NCBI GenBank assembly: GCA_903832055.1
Contig: CAILAC010000016.1
Span: 620,001-684,000, forward strand
Length of the DNA stretch: 64,000 nucleotides
Source of the DNA: an uncultured Acidobacteriota bacterium
GTDB lineage: Bacteria; Acidobacteriota; Terriglobia; Terriglobales; Acidobacteriaceae
Direction of reading: 5' to 3'
Position numbers and translations under genes: made by a program. Below are positions 19,203-28,365 of the stretch, in pieces. The notes beneath the pieces were generated by a model. The model had not been told where the DNA came from. It saw only the letters and a program-made list of their open reading frames with translations, and searched no databases. Numbering within the stretch: position 1 is the first letter of the stretch; each line of letters begins with the position of its first letter.

Positions 19203-20666
19203 TCAAGCCCGCGTGGAAGTATTTTCAGCGACCAGCTCGCGAGCTGCGCCCCGCCCCAATCGGATGCAATCGGAAATGCCGATGCCGTCGTAGGCATTCC
19301 CGGCCAGCCGCAGTCCGGGCAGCTCGCTCAACCTATTCTGTATGCGAATCTGACGATCTTTGTGTCCCACCGCATATTGCGCCATCGCCCGCGGCCACCG
19401 GGTAATCTCCACACGCTCTGGCGCAACGGAGATCTGCAGAATCTCGAACAGCTCCTTCCGCACGATGCGAGTCAGAACTTCGTCCGACTCCGCCAGCAAC
19501 CCGGCATTCCGGGCTCCCCCCAAGAAGGCCCGCAGAACGGTCTTGCCGACCGCAGTCCGCCCTGGAAACTTGCGATGGAGAAAAGTGCATGCGAGCATTG
19601 CGCGCCCCTCGACCACCGGCACGAGAAAACCGAATCCTGGTGGCAGCGCGTCAAACTCCGCGCCGTCGTACATCAGGTTCACGGTAATTGAAGAGCTGTA
19701 GGGGATTCCGCCCAGCTCCTCTGCCAGAGCGCTATCGACGCCACCCAGCAGATTTGCTGCAGACCACGCGGGCGTAGCCACAATCACCGCATCAAACAGA
19801 TCCTCTGCCAGGCCCTCAGCCACGCCCTCTGCGCCCACCAGCGCCCACTGTGCGCCGACGCGGCTCAGGCCGCCAATCGGGCTCTGCAGATGCAGCCGCG
19901 AAGCGTCAAGCCGCCCCACCACGGCATCCACTAGTTGCTGCAATCCATTGCGAAGTGTCGTAAACAGCGGCCGCGGCTCGGCAACCTTGCCGCTTGACGA
20001 CGCAGCTGCCTTGGCCTGCGCAGCAGCCCGCATTCCAGCCAGCATTCCTTTGGTAAGAGAGCCGTACTTTGTCTCAAGCTCGACCATTCGCGGTAAAACT
20101 GCCTGCGCACTCAACTGGGCTGAATCGCCACCATAAATGCCTGAGAGCAGCGGGTCGGCGAGCCGGTCTACAGCTTCCTGCCCGTAGTGTCGCTTTACCA
20201 GCGCAGCCACCGATTCATCGCCGACATGAGGGCGCGGCGGATGAAGGAGTTCCAAACCCATCCGAATCTTCGTCGGCCAGCTGAATAGCCCAGTCAACGC
20301 GGTCGGCAGCAACTTGGTCGGCACCAGAAACATGAGCCCATCGGGTAGCGCAACCAACCGCTTCCCCACCAGAATGAATGTCTTGCGCTCGGCATCATTG
20401 GACCGAACCAGATCATCGCCCAGCCCCAGTTCCCGGCAAAGCTCGATGGCCGCGGGTTTCTCTGTCAGGAACGAGTCCGGCCCAAGTTCCAATACAGTCT
20501 GTTCCGCTCCTGGCCCGTTGACCACCATTGACGCAATGACACCGCCCAGCCGCGGCCCAGCCTCATACAGCTCATACTCAACAGGAACGCCTGACTGCCG
20601 GGTCTTCTCCAACTCATACGCAGCCGCCAGGCCAGCAATGCCACCACCGATAATCGCGATTCGCAT
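19203..20666 (-). CDS. hemY: protoporphyrinogen oxidase (HemY type)
   Basis: FAD enzyme that oxidises protoporphyrinogen IX or coproporphyrinogen III, the penultimate steps of haem synthesis. 487 residues. The N-terminal FAD-binding motif is IGGGIAGLAAAYELE followed by YELYEAGPRLGGVI; the segment LELGPDSFLTEKPAAIELCRELGL and the C-terminal GLRLAGNAYDGIGISDCIRLGRGAA are characteristic of HemG/HemY. No other haem gene lies in the window. Whether it acts on the protoporphyrin or coproporphyrin route cannot be told from the sequence. Confidence 0.94.
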   Translation of the reverse strand: MRIAIIGGGIAGLAAAYELEKTRQSGVPVEYELYEAGPRLGGVIASMVVNGPGAEQTVLELGPDSFLTEKPAAIELCRELGLGDDLVRSNDAERKTFILVGKRLVALPDGLMFLVPTKLLPTALTGLFSWPTKIRMGLELLHPPRPHVGDESVAALVKRHYGQEAVDRLADPLLSGIYGGDSAQLSAQAVLPRMVELETKYGSLTKGMLAGMRAAAQAKAAASSSGKVAEPRPLFTTLRNGLQQLVDAVVGRLDASRLHLQSPIGGLSRVGAQWALVGAEGVAEGLAEDLFDAVIVATPAWSAANLLGGVDSALAEELGGIPYSSSITVNLMYDGAEFDALPPGFGFLVPVVEGRAMLACTFLHRKFPGRTAVGKTVLRAFLGGARNAGLLAESDEVLTRIVRKELFEILQISVAPERVEITRWPRAMAQYAVGHKDRQIRIQNRLSELPGLRLAGNAYDGIGISDCIRLGRGAARELVAENTSTRA

Positions 20667-20719
20667 AGTGCCAGTCTAAGCCAGCCGCATGGGGGCCACT
20701 GTGATGCCCGGCACGCCCA

Positions 20720-22561
20720 CTACTTCACCGCGCAGGCTTTACCTCCGCACAATGCCCCGGTTATGCCCTTGCCCTCGGTCAGCGTGTAGATGCGGTCCAC
20801 CGCAGGGAGCCGCACCGTCTCCTTCAGTCCCGAAGGCCAGTGAATCTCAGCCGTCCCCGCATCCGCCGCATCCCCCAGTCCAAAATGCGCGCGCGGGTCG
20901 TTGGTCGAAATGAAACTCCCCCCGCTCAGCACATCCTCGCGCTGGCGTATCCCGTTGGCGACCAGATAAATCGTCGCGCCCACCGCGTCGCGCGGACCCT
21001 TTGGCCCGCCAACCAAGCGCAATTCAACCCAGTGATGTTGGTTCTGACTGACATTTTTGAGCAGCACTGCAGGCCCATCGATGGGGTTGATGACGACATC
21101 GATCTTCCCGTCATTGAACAGGTCTCCAAAAGCCGCTCCGCGCCCGGGCGTCACCACCGCCAGCCCTGAACCCTTGACAGGGGGAACATACTCAAACTTC
21201 TCCCCCTTCAGGCTGTGAAAGAGCAGCGGCCGCTGCGCATAGGTGGTGCCCCAGTCATGTTGGTCTACCTCCGGGTACACATGCCCGTTGACCATGAAGA
21301 TGTCTTTCCAGCCATCGTTGTCGTAATCCACCAGCCCCGCGCCCCAGCCGAGAAACGGCACCGGGATCTGGGCGATTCCCACCTGGTCGCTTACATCTGA
21401 AAAATTCAAATCGCCGTTGTTGCGATAGAGAACCTTGTAATCGTCGGAGAAATCAGTCACCAGCAGGTCGAGGAAGCCTTTGTTGCGTGTGTCGCCAACG
21501 GCCAGGCCCATGGAGGCAATCTCGCGGCCATCCTTGTTCAGCGCAAAGCCTGAGACATAACTCTGGTCTTCAAAGGTGCCGTCGCCCTTGTTGACATAGA
21601 GATAGTTTGGCGAGGAATCATTAGCCACCAGCAGGTCTACCTTGCCGTCGTTATTGACATCGGCAAACACGGTCGTAAAGCCGTAGTAATTGCCGGGGTC
21701 GGATACGCCCGCTTTGACGCTGACATCGGTAAATGTGCCGTCGCCGTTGTTATGGAAGAGATGATCCGGCTCGCCGGGCAAGCCGCGGGGCCCGCACATG
21801 ACAGGCGCGCCGCGTAACTGGCAAAAGGCTCGCGGGGCAGTGCCGTCGCCGGCGAGGGGCTGATTTTTAACGTCGTAGTGCAGATAGCCTGAGACGAACA
21901 AGTCGAGACGCCCATCGCCGTCGTAGTCTCCCCAGGTGGCTCCGTCAGACCAGTTTCCGAGAGTAACTCCAGCCTTTTCTGCTACATCGGTAAAGGTGCC
22001 GTCGTGGTTGTTGTGAAAGAGGCGATTTTTACCGAAATTCGCGACAAAGATATCGGGCCAGCCGTCGTTGTCGTAGTCTGCAATGGCCACGCCAAAGCCC
22101 CAGCGGTCGTTGGCTACTCCCGCGCTGGCCGTAACATCGGTAAATGTGCCGTCATGGTTGTTGTGAAAGAGCGCGGCGTGTGGGGCAAGTTCCTTGCCCT
22201 CCAGAGCCTTGTACGTCGAACCGTTGACTAAGTAGATATCCAGCCAGCCGTCGTTGTCGTAGTCGATCAGGCCGACGCCGGAGCCGTCTGTTTCGAGGAT
22301 GTATTTCTTCTGCGGCGTGCCCATGACATGCTGCCACTTGCCCAGTCCTGCCGCCTGGGTAACATCTTCAAAGACAACCAGACCGGAAGCGACAAAGCCG
22401 CCGGCGGTAATCGGGCGCTTCTCGGCGTCGTAGACGGCGGCATGCGGTGGGCCTGTGGCGTTTCCGCCGGCCTGGGGATTCTGCTGCCCCTTTGCCGCAG
22501 ATACGAGTAGGCTCAGCACAATCATTCCGGTGGACAAGCTGGGTCTCTTCGTCATAGGCAT
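20720..22561 (-). CDS. CRTAC1 family protein (VCBS/FG-GAP repeats, ASPIC/UnbV domain), copy B
   Basis: 613-residue secreted protein with an N-terminal signal (MTKRPSLSTGMIVLSLLVSAAKG). About residues 60-480 contain repeated calcium-binding loops of the type DYDNDGWLDIYLVNG, predicted to form a beta-propeller. The C-terminus (HHWVELRLVGGPKGPRDAVGATIYL ... FGLGDAADAGTAEIHWPSG) is an ASPIC/UnbV domain. Its ATG follows the stop of the upstream paralogue directly, so the two are co-transcribed. Function in bacteria is unknown; extracellular binding or adhesion is inferred from the fold. Confidence 0.9.
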   Translation of the reverse strand: MPMTKRPSLSTGMIVLSLLVSAAKGQQNPQAGGNATGPPHAAVYDAEKRPITAGGFVASGLVVFEDVTQAAGLGKWQHVMGTPQKKYILETDGSGVGLIDYDNDGWLDIYLVNGSTYKALEGKELAPHAALFHNNHDGTFTDVTASAGVANDRWGFGVAIADYDNDGWPDIFVANFGKNRLFHNNHDGTFTDVAEKAGVTLGNWSDGATWGDYDGDGRLDLFVSGYLHYDVKNQPLAGDGTAPRAFCQLRGAPVMCGPRGLPGEPDHLFHNNGDGTFTDVSVKAGVSDPGNYYGFTTVFADVNNDGKVDLLVANDSSPNYLYVNKGDGTFEDQSYVSGFALNKDGREIASMGLAVGDTRNKGFLDLLVTDFSDDYKVLYRNNGDLNFSDVSDQVGIAQIPVPFLGWGAGLVDYDNDGWKDIFMVNGHVYPEVDQHDWGTTYAQRPLLFHSLKGEKFEYVPPVKGSGLAVVTPGRGAAFGDLFNDGKIDVVINPIDGPAVLLKNVSQNQHHWVELRLVGGPKGPRDAVGATIYLVANGIRQREDVLSGGSFISTNDPRAHFGLGDAADAGTAEIHWPSGLKETVRLPAVDRIYTLTEGKGITGALCGGKACAVK

Positions 22562-24490
22562 TTACTTTTCCGCCGGCGCGGCCACCGTGCCCTCTGCCTC
22601 ACACGGCTTCCCACCGCAGAGTGCGCCGGTGATGCCTACACCCTCGGTGATGGTGTAGATCCGATCCACTCCCGGTAACTTGACCATCTGCTTAGCGCCT
22701 GAGGGCCAATGAATCTCAGCCGTGCCTGGATCCGTTGCTTCGCCCAGGCCAAAGTGCAGCCGTTGGTCATTCGAGGAAATATAACTGCCGCCGCTCATCA
22801 CATCTTCGCGGTGGGTCTTGCCATTGACCTTCATATAAACCGACGCGCAGATTGCGTCGCGGGGACTCTTTGGCCCGCCTACCAGCTTCAACTCAACCCA
22901 GTGATGTTTGTCTGGATTGACATTCCTCAGCAGCACGGCAGGCCCGTCAATGGGATTGATGACAACATCGATCTTTCCGTCATTGAACAAGTCACCAAAA
23001 GCCGCACCGCGGGCTGGAATCACGTCTGCCAGCCCAGTGCCGAGGACTGGCGGGACAGGCTCGAATTTTTCACCGTTCAGGTTGTGAAACAGCAATGGCC
23101 GCTCTGCATAGGTCGTTCCCCAGTCATGCTCATCCGCATCGGGATAGACATGCCCGTTGGCGATGAAGATATCCTCGAGACCATCGTTGTCGTAGTCCAT
23201 GAATGCATCGCCCCAGCTGAGAAAAGGAATGCTGGCCTGGGCAATGCCCGCACGATAACTTACGTCAGTAAAGCTGGCGTCTCCATCGTTGTGGTAGAGC
23301 ACCTTGTAGTCGTCAGAGAAATCGCTGTCGATGATATCGAGCAGTCCGTTGTTCTGATAGTCGCCGACGCCGAGGCCCATGGACGCAATCTCGCGGCCAT
23401 CCTTGTTGACGGCAAATCCTGAAACGTAGCTGTCATCTTCAAACGTGCCATCGCCCTTGTTGATGTACAGATAACTTGCCACGGAATCGTTTGCAACCAG
23501 CAGATCCGGCTTCCCATCTCCATTGAGGTCAACAAAGATCGATGTGAACCCATAGGCGTTCGTTGGGTCGTTCACTCCGGCCTTCACGCTCACGTCTTTG
23601 AACGTGCCGTCGCCGTTGTTATGAAACAAGTGGTCAGGCTCACCCTGCAAACCCCGCGGCCCGCACATTCCGACCACGCCCCTGAACTTGCAGGTTGCAT
23701 AACCTACTTCCTTGTTGCCGCTCTCGGGCAGATGATTGCGGTCAAAGTGAATGTAGCCCGAGATAAACAGGTCCAGCCGGCCGTCCCCGTCATAATCGCC
23801 CCAGGTCGCCCCGGCTGACCAGTTGCCCAGAGTGATGCCCGCCTTCTCTGCGACGTCAGTAAACGTGCCGTCGTGATTGTTGCGGTAGAGGCGGTTCTTG
23901 CCGTAGTTCGTTACCACCAGGTCAGGCCAGCCGTCGTTGTCAAAATCGCCGACTGCAACGCCAAAGCCCCAGCGGTCGTTGGTCACGCCGGCCTTGGCTG
24001 CCACGTCGGTAAAGGTACCGTCGTGGTTGTTGTGAAACAAGGCGGCGTGGGGTGGTGTCTGCTTGCCGTCGAGCGCGTCAAATGTCGAGCCGTTGACCAG
24101 GTAGATGTCCAGCCAGCCGTCGTTGTCAAAATCAATGAGGCCGACACCCGACCCGTCTGCGTCGAGAATATATTTCTTTGCAGGCGTCCCCATCACGTGT
24201 GTCCAGGCCCCGATGCCCGACGACTTTGAAATGTCGGAGAACACTACCGGCCCCGTGGTCACAAAACCGCCGGCCGTGATTGGCCGATGCTGCTCATCAT
24301 AGACAGGCTTGGCGGCAGCGCCGGTTGAGTTGCCCCCCATTGTGCTCATGCCAGAAACCGCACCCGCGCCATCCGGAGCCTGGGGCGGAGCCGGAGTTGG
24401 AGGCGTCTGCGCCACGGCAAATGAAGCCGGAATAAGTGCGGCCACCAACCATCCGCTTCGAAGAATTTCGGTAAAACGCATGTGCCGCAA
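22562..24490 (-). CDS. CRTAC1 family protein (VCBS/FG-GAP repeats, ASPIC/UnbV domain), copy A
   Basis: 642 residues, closely similar along its whole length to the downstream gene: both share YDEQHRPITAGG-like and YDNDGWLDIYLVNGST-like blocks, the same order of calcium loops and the same C-terminal ASPIC/UnbV domain. Signal peptide at the N-terminus (...GWLVAALIPASFAVAQ), then a Pro/Gly-rich linker. First gene of the pair. The two are a tandem duplication that has diverged mostly in the linker and in short loops. Confidence 0.9.
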   Translation of the reverse strand: MRHMRFTEILRSGWLVAALIPASFAVAQTPPTPAPPQAPDGAGAVSGMSTMGGNSTGAAAKPVYDEQHRPITAGGFVTTGPVVFSDISKSSGIGAWTHVMGTPAKKYILDADGSGVGLIDFDNDGWLDIYLVNGSTFDALDGKQTPPHAALFHNNHDGTFTDVAAKAGVTNDRWGFGVAVGDFDNDGWPDLVVTNYGKNRLYRNNHDGTFTDVAEKAGITLGNWSAGATWGDYDGDGRLDLFISGYIHFDRNHLPESGNKEVGYATCKFRGVVGMCGPRGLQGEPDHLFHNNGDGTFKDVSVKAGVNDPTNAYGFTSIFVDLNGDGKPDLLVANDSVASYLYINKGDGTFEDDSYVSGFAVNKDGREIASMGLGVGDYQNNGLLDIIDSDFSDDYKVLYHNDGDASFTDVSYRAGIAQASIPFLSWGDAFMDYDNDGLEDIFIANGHVYPDADEHDWGTTYAERPLLFHNLNGEKFEPVPPVLGTGLADVIPARGAAFGDLFNDGKIDVVINPIDGPAVLLRNVNPDKHHWVELKLVGGPKSPRDAICASVYMKVNGKTHREDVMSGGSYISSNDQRLHFGLGEATDPGTAEIHWPSGAKQMVKLPGVDRIYTITEGVGITGALCGGKPCEAEGTVAAPAEK

Positions 24491-24642
24491 CCAGTGTCTC
24501 CCGAGGCAAAGTTTACCCTACAGCGACTGCAATTGGCTTACTGCGGGATTCTTCCGGTTGCGCTACGCCCCCGGAAACGATAGTTTGGTTGGCACAACAC
24601 AAAAACCGCCAAGCGGCCAGCTTTACCCTGCGGAGATTCCTT

Positions 24643-25827
24643 TTGACCAGCACAGTCGCCTCACCCGGCACCATTTCGGCCACCAAACCGGCACGCCTCA
24701 TCTCAATCGATGCCCTGCGCGGCCTCACCATCGCCTTCATGATCATGGTCAACAACAACGGCAGCGACCGCGCCTGGTGGTTCATGAAACATGCCGAATG
24801 GAACGGCTTGACACCAACCGATCTGGTCTTCCCCACGTTCCTGTTCGTCGTGGGCGCGTCCATTGTCTTTGCCTTTGAGGCTCGCCTGGCCAAGGGGGCA
24901 ACCCGCAGCCAGCTCGCCTGGCAAACGCTGCGCCGCGCCACCACGCTGTTTGCCTTTGGCCTCATTGTGAACAACCTTGGTCTGGTGCTGAATGGCTTTC
25001 CGCAGCTGCACCTCGACTCCTGGCGCATCTACGGCGTGTTGCAGCGCATCGCCATCTGCTACCTGCTGGTCGGCATCTTTTATCTCTGGGATCGCCGCTG
25101 GCAAACCAAGGTTGCAGCCGTCGTCGTGGCACTCATCAGCTACTGGATTCTGATGCGCTGGGTGCCCGTACCGGGCGCGGGCATGCCGGGTGTTGATGTT
25201 CCCTTTCTCGACAAGGACCAGAACCTGGTGGCGTGGCTCGACCGCCAGATTTTTCCCGGCAAAATGCTCTACGAAACCACCCGCGACCCTGAGGGCCTGC
25301 TGAGCGATCTGCCCGCCCTGGGCACGGCACTGATCGGGCTGCTGGCCGGCCTGTGGATGCGCAGCAAGCACACCGTCAAGACCAAAGCAATGGAGCTGGC
25401 GCTGTTTGGGCTGGGGCTCATTCTTGTCGGCGCGGCCTGGTCGGAGTGGTTTCCGGTGAACAAGAAGCTCTGGACGAGCTCGTATGTGCTGGTGGCGGCG
25501 GGTATCTCGATGAGCCTGCTGGCGCTGTTTTTCTGGATCATCGAAGTGAAAAACTGGCGCGGCAAGTGGACATGGCCGTTGCTGGTACTGGGGTCGAACT
25601 CGATTGCCGCGTACATGATTTCAGAGACGCTCGGCACATTTCTTGACCTGATCCATCTCACCTGGAATGGACGGCGGATCGGGCCGCTGGGGTACCTGAA
25701 CATGAGCGTCTTCTACAAAATCCCAAACGACGGGATTAGCTCGTTTGCTTACTCGTTCTTCTTTCTGATGATCTGCTTTGTGCCGGTATGGATCATGTAC
25801 CGGAAGAAGATTTTTTTGAAGGTGTGA
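24643..25827 (+). CDS. HGSNAT-like (DUF5009/NagX) membrane acyltransferase
   Basis: Polytopic inner-membrane protein related to heparan-alpha-glucosaminide N-acetyltransferase, which moves acetyl groups across a membrane onto amino sugars. About 394 residues. The diagnostic start RLISIDALRGLTIAFMIMVNNNG and the segment GLTPTDLVFPTFLFVVGASIVFAFE are clear, followed by about nine more hydrophobic helices. TTG 24643 has GGAG seven bases upstream; a TTG at 24589 in the same frame is less likely. The gene converges on the GH3 gene, separated by a long hairpin. The substrate is unknown. Confidence 0.88.
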   Translation: MTSTVASPGTISATKPARLISIDALRGLTIAFMIMVNNNGSDRAWWFMKHAEWNGLTPTDLVFPTFLFVVGASIVFAFEARLAKGATRSQLAWQTLRRATTLFAFGLIVNNLGLVLNGFPQLHLDSWRIYGVLQRIAICYLLVGIFYLWDRRWQTKVAAVVVALISYWILMRWVPVPGAGMPGVDVPFLDKDQNLVAWLDRQIFPGKMLYETTRDPEGLLSDLPALGTALIGLLAGLWMRSKHTVKTKAMELALFGLGLILVGAAWSEWFPVNKKLWTSSYVLVAAGISMSLLALFFWIIEVKNWRGKWTWPLLVLGSNSIAAYMISETLGTFLDLIHLTWNGRRIGPLGYLNMSVFYKIPNDGISSFAYSFFFLMICFVPVWIMYRKKIFLKV

Positions 25828-25849
25828 GCGGAGCGGGGCTAACGTTGTC

Positions 25850-25891
25850 AGCGGCGTTAGCGGTGCTGGACATTGCACCGCTAACGCCGCT
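25850..25891. terminator. bidirectional terminator hairpin
   Basis: A perfect 17-bp stem (25850-25866 with 25875-25891) around an 8-base loop, placed between two convergent genes. The central stem sequence is GCGGCGTTAGCGGTGC. No strong T-run on either side, but position and stability suggest termination in both directions. Confidence 0.75.
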
Positions 25892-25899
25892 TGCTGGAT

Positions 25900-28281
25900 T
25901 CACTTCACATCGAAGCTGGTCTCGGCCGAGGCCAGGGAGCTGCCGCCGACCCACACCTTGTACGTCGTCGGCTCGACTACCGGCCTGCTCTCGACGTTGT
26001 AGAAGCTGAGCTCGTTGAAGCCGAGGGGAAACTCGACGTGTTTGCTTTCGCCCGGCTGCAGGGTGACGCGTTCGAAGCCTTTGAGTTCGCGGACGGGCTG
26101 CTCGACCGAGGCTGAGGTGTTGCGCAGGTAGAGCTGGACGACTTCGGTTCCGGGGACGCTGCCGGTATTTTTCACATCTACACTTACTCTCAGTGCCCCA
26201 TGCCCATGCTCCAGATCGACCCTGCCGATCGCAGGACGATCCAGCGTCGGCTGACCGTAGCTGAAGCGGGTGTAGCTGAGGCCCCAGCCAAAGGGGAAGA
26301 GTGCAGAGTTCTCTTCGTCGAGATACCGCGACATGAATTTTTCCGCCGAATTTGCAGGCAGGTGTGTCAGGTCGCCATGCGCCGGACGGCCGGTGGGCAA
26401 CTGCGCGTAGTAGAGCGGCTCTTGCCCGACGGCGCGCGGGAAGCTTGAAGGCAGCTTGCCCGAGGGGTTCACATCGCCCATGAGCACGTCGGCGACGGCG
26501 TTGCCGCCCTCCATGCCGGGAAACCACGCTTCGACGATGGCCGGAACATGCTCTGCCGCCCACTTGATGGTGCTGGGTCGCCCGGTGAACATGACCAGAA
26601 TCAACGGCTTGCCGGTCGCGGCGACAGCTTCGAGCAGGTCCTGCTGGTGTCCCGGCAGGTCGAGTTTGGTTCGGCTGCTGGCCTCGCCAGTCATCCAGTC
26701 TGCGCTTTCCCCAAGGGCGAGAATGGCCACATCGGCCTGCTTTGCCGTTGCGACCGCCTCGGCAATCGTCTTGTCGTCGTCCGGCAAAGGCTCGGCCTGG
26801 TTTGCAGTAGCGCCTTCACCTGTAAAGCTCGCATGTTGGATGATGCCGGCATCGGCACCGGTGAGAATTCCGCAGCCGGGGGCGTAGAGGAGCTGAGCAC
26901 CGAGTCGCTGCTGCAAAGCTGTGCGCAGCGAAACGGCGAACTTAGCGTCGCCCTGCCCGGCCCAGGAGCCGAGCATGTCTTTGGCGTCATCGGCGAGCGG
27001 CCCGAGCAGGGCCACCTTACCTTTGGCTTTGAGCGGCAGCAGCGAACCGATGCCCTCGACTGGGTCATTTTTGAGCAGCACAAGGGTCTCTGCCGCGACG
27101 GCGCGCGCCTGTGCCCGGTTTGCCGGGGAGGGCTGGTACGGCGGCGTTACCTCGGTATAGGGATGTTCAAACAGGCCCAGCGCAAACTTGACCCGCAGAA
27201 CGCGCCGCGCGGCCTCATCGACTACCGACTCTGGAATCGCCCCTGAACGGACCTGCGCGGCGATGGTGGTGGCATAGAGATTGCCCTCCATGTCCATGTC
27301 AACGCCGGCGGTGAGGGCCTTGCGGGCAACGGTCGAGCCGTCGGGGCCGATGGCGTGGTTGAGCAGCTCTGAGACTGCGCCCCAGTCTGAGACTACGAAG
27401 CCGTCAAAGCCCCATTCTTTGCGGAGGATCTGGGTGAGCGTGTAAGGGTTGGCGCTGGCCGGGACGCCGTTGATGGAATTGAAGCTGGACATCAGCGTCG
27501 CCGCTCCGGCCTCGACCGCCGCACGGTAGGTGGGCAGATAGACCTGGCGGAGCGTGATGTCGCTCATGTCGGTGGCGTTGTAGTCGCGCCCGGCGATGGC
27601 CGCGCCGTAGGCGGCAAAGTGCTTGACCGAGACGGCGACGGAGTCTGGCTTGCCGAGGTCGTCCTGCTGATAGCCGTGGACCCAGGCGCGGGCGATGGCC
27701 GAGCCGAGGTAGGGGTCTTCGCCGGCTGACTCAACGATACGGCCCCAGCGGGCGTCGCGGGCGATGTCGACCATGGGCGAGAAGACCCAGGCGATTCCAT
27801 CGGCGCGGGCCTCGACGGCGGAAGTGCGGGCTACGCCCTCGACCAGCTTTGCATCCCAGCTCGCGGCGAGGCCGAGCGGCACGGGAAAGGTGGTGCGCTC
27901 GCCGTGGATCACATCCATGCCAAAGATGAGGGGGATGTGTAGCCGCGATTTTTCCATGGCGATGTGCTGATACTGGTTGGTCTTTTCGGCCGTGGTGAGG
28001 TTGAGCATGGAACCGATCTTGCCCTGCTCAATCAGCTCTTCATAGCTCTGCTTAGACCCTACCGGCCCGGTGGCAAAGCCAGCAGAAAACTGGACCAACT
28101 GGCCAATTTTCTCCTCCAGCGTCATCTGCCTGAGCAGCTTATCAACGCGCGCATTCAGCTCTTTTGAAGCCAGTTGCGCATTGGGCGCAGGTGGGCGCTG
28201 AGCGAGCAAAGGCAGCGTGGAAACAAAGGAAACAGCAAGCAACGAGGCATAGACAGAGGTAAGTCGGAATGGTCGATTCAT
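25900..28281 (-). CDS. bglX: glycoside hydrolase family 3 beta-glucosidase (BglX type)
   Basis: Secreted or periplasmic exo-glycosidase that removes terminal beta-linked glucose or xylose. 793 residues with signal peptide (1-27, cut after LLAQ). The (beta/alpha)8 domain includes KIGQLVQFSAG, PLIFGMDVIHGERTTFP and KHFAAYGA; the nucleophile is Asp299 in FVVSDWGAV. The alpha/beta sandwich domain (about 420-620) and a C-terminal fibronectin-III-like domain (VVQLYLRNTSASVEQPVRELKGFERV) complete the BglX layout. Suits degradation of plant or microbial polysaccharides. Confidence 0.93.
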   Translation of the reverse strand: MNRPFRLTSVYASLLAVSFVSTLPLLAQRPPAPNAQLASKELNARVDKLLRQMTLEEKIGQLVQFSAGFATGPVGSKQSYEELIEQGKIGSMLNLTTAEKTNQYQHIAMEKSRLHIPLIFGMDVIHGERTTFPVPLGLAASWDAKLVEGVARTSAVEARADGIAWVFSPMVDIARDARWGRIVESAGEDPYLGSAIARAWVHGYQQDDLGKPDSVAVSVKHFAAYGAAIAGRDYNATDMSDITLRQVYLPTYRAAVEAGAATLMSSFNSINGVPASANPYTLTQILRKEWGFDGFVVSDWGAVSELLNHAIGPDGSTVARKALTAGVDMDMEGNLYATTIAAQVRSGAIPESVVDEAARRVLRVKFALGLFEHPYTEVTPPYQPSPANRAQARAVAAETLVLLKNDPVEGIGSLLPLKAKGKVALLGPLADDAKDMLGSWAGQGDAKFAVSLRTALQQRLGAQLLYAPGCGILTGADAGIIQHASFTGEGATANQAEPLPDDDKTIAEAVATAKQADVAILALGESADWMTGEASSRTKLDLPGHQQDLLEAVAATGKPLILVMFTGRPSTIKWAAEHVPAIVEAWFPGMEGGNAVADVLMGDVNPSGKLPSSFPRAVGQEPLYYAQLPTGRPAHGDLTHLPANSAEKFMSRYLDEENSALFPFGWGLSYTRFSYGQPTLDRPAIGRVDLEHGHGALRVSVDVKNTGSVPGTEVVQLYLRNTSASVEQPVRELKGFERVTLQPGESKHVEFPLGFNELSFYNVESRPVVEPTTYKVWVGGSSLASAETSFDVK

Positions 28282-28365
28282 GGCGACTTCATACTATCGC
28301 CTCACCTGCCGCAGCCGCTATCCCGAATCGACTGCTGATTCCGCTGCTTGCTGCGCTTACCGCAT

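Noticed and set aside
19115-19297. 60-codon frame ending in a hydrophobic segment
   Set aside because: Mostly overlaps the 3' end of hemY in another frame, with no ribosome site or homology.
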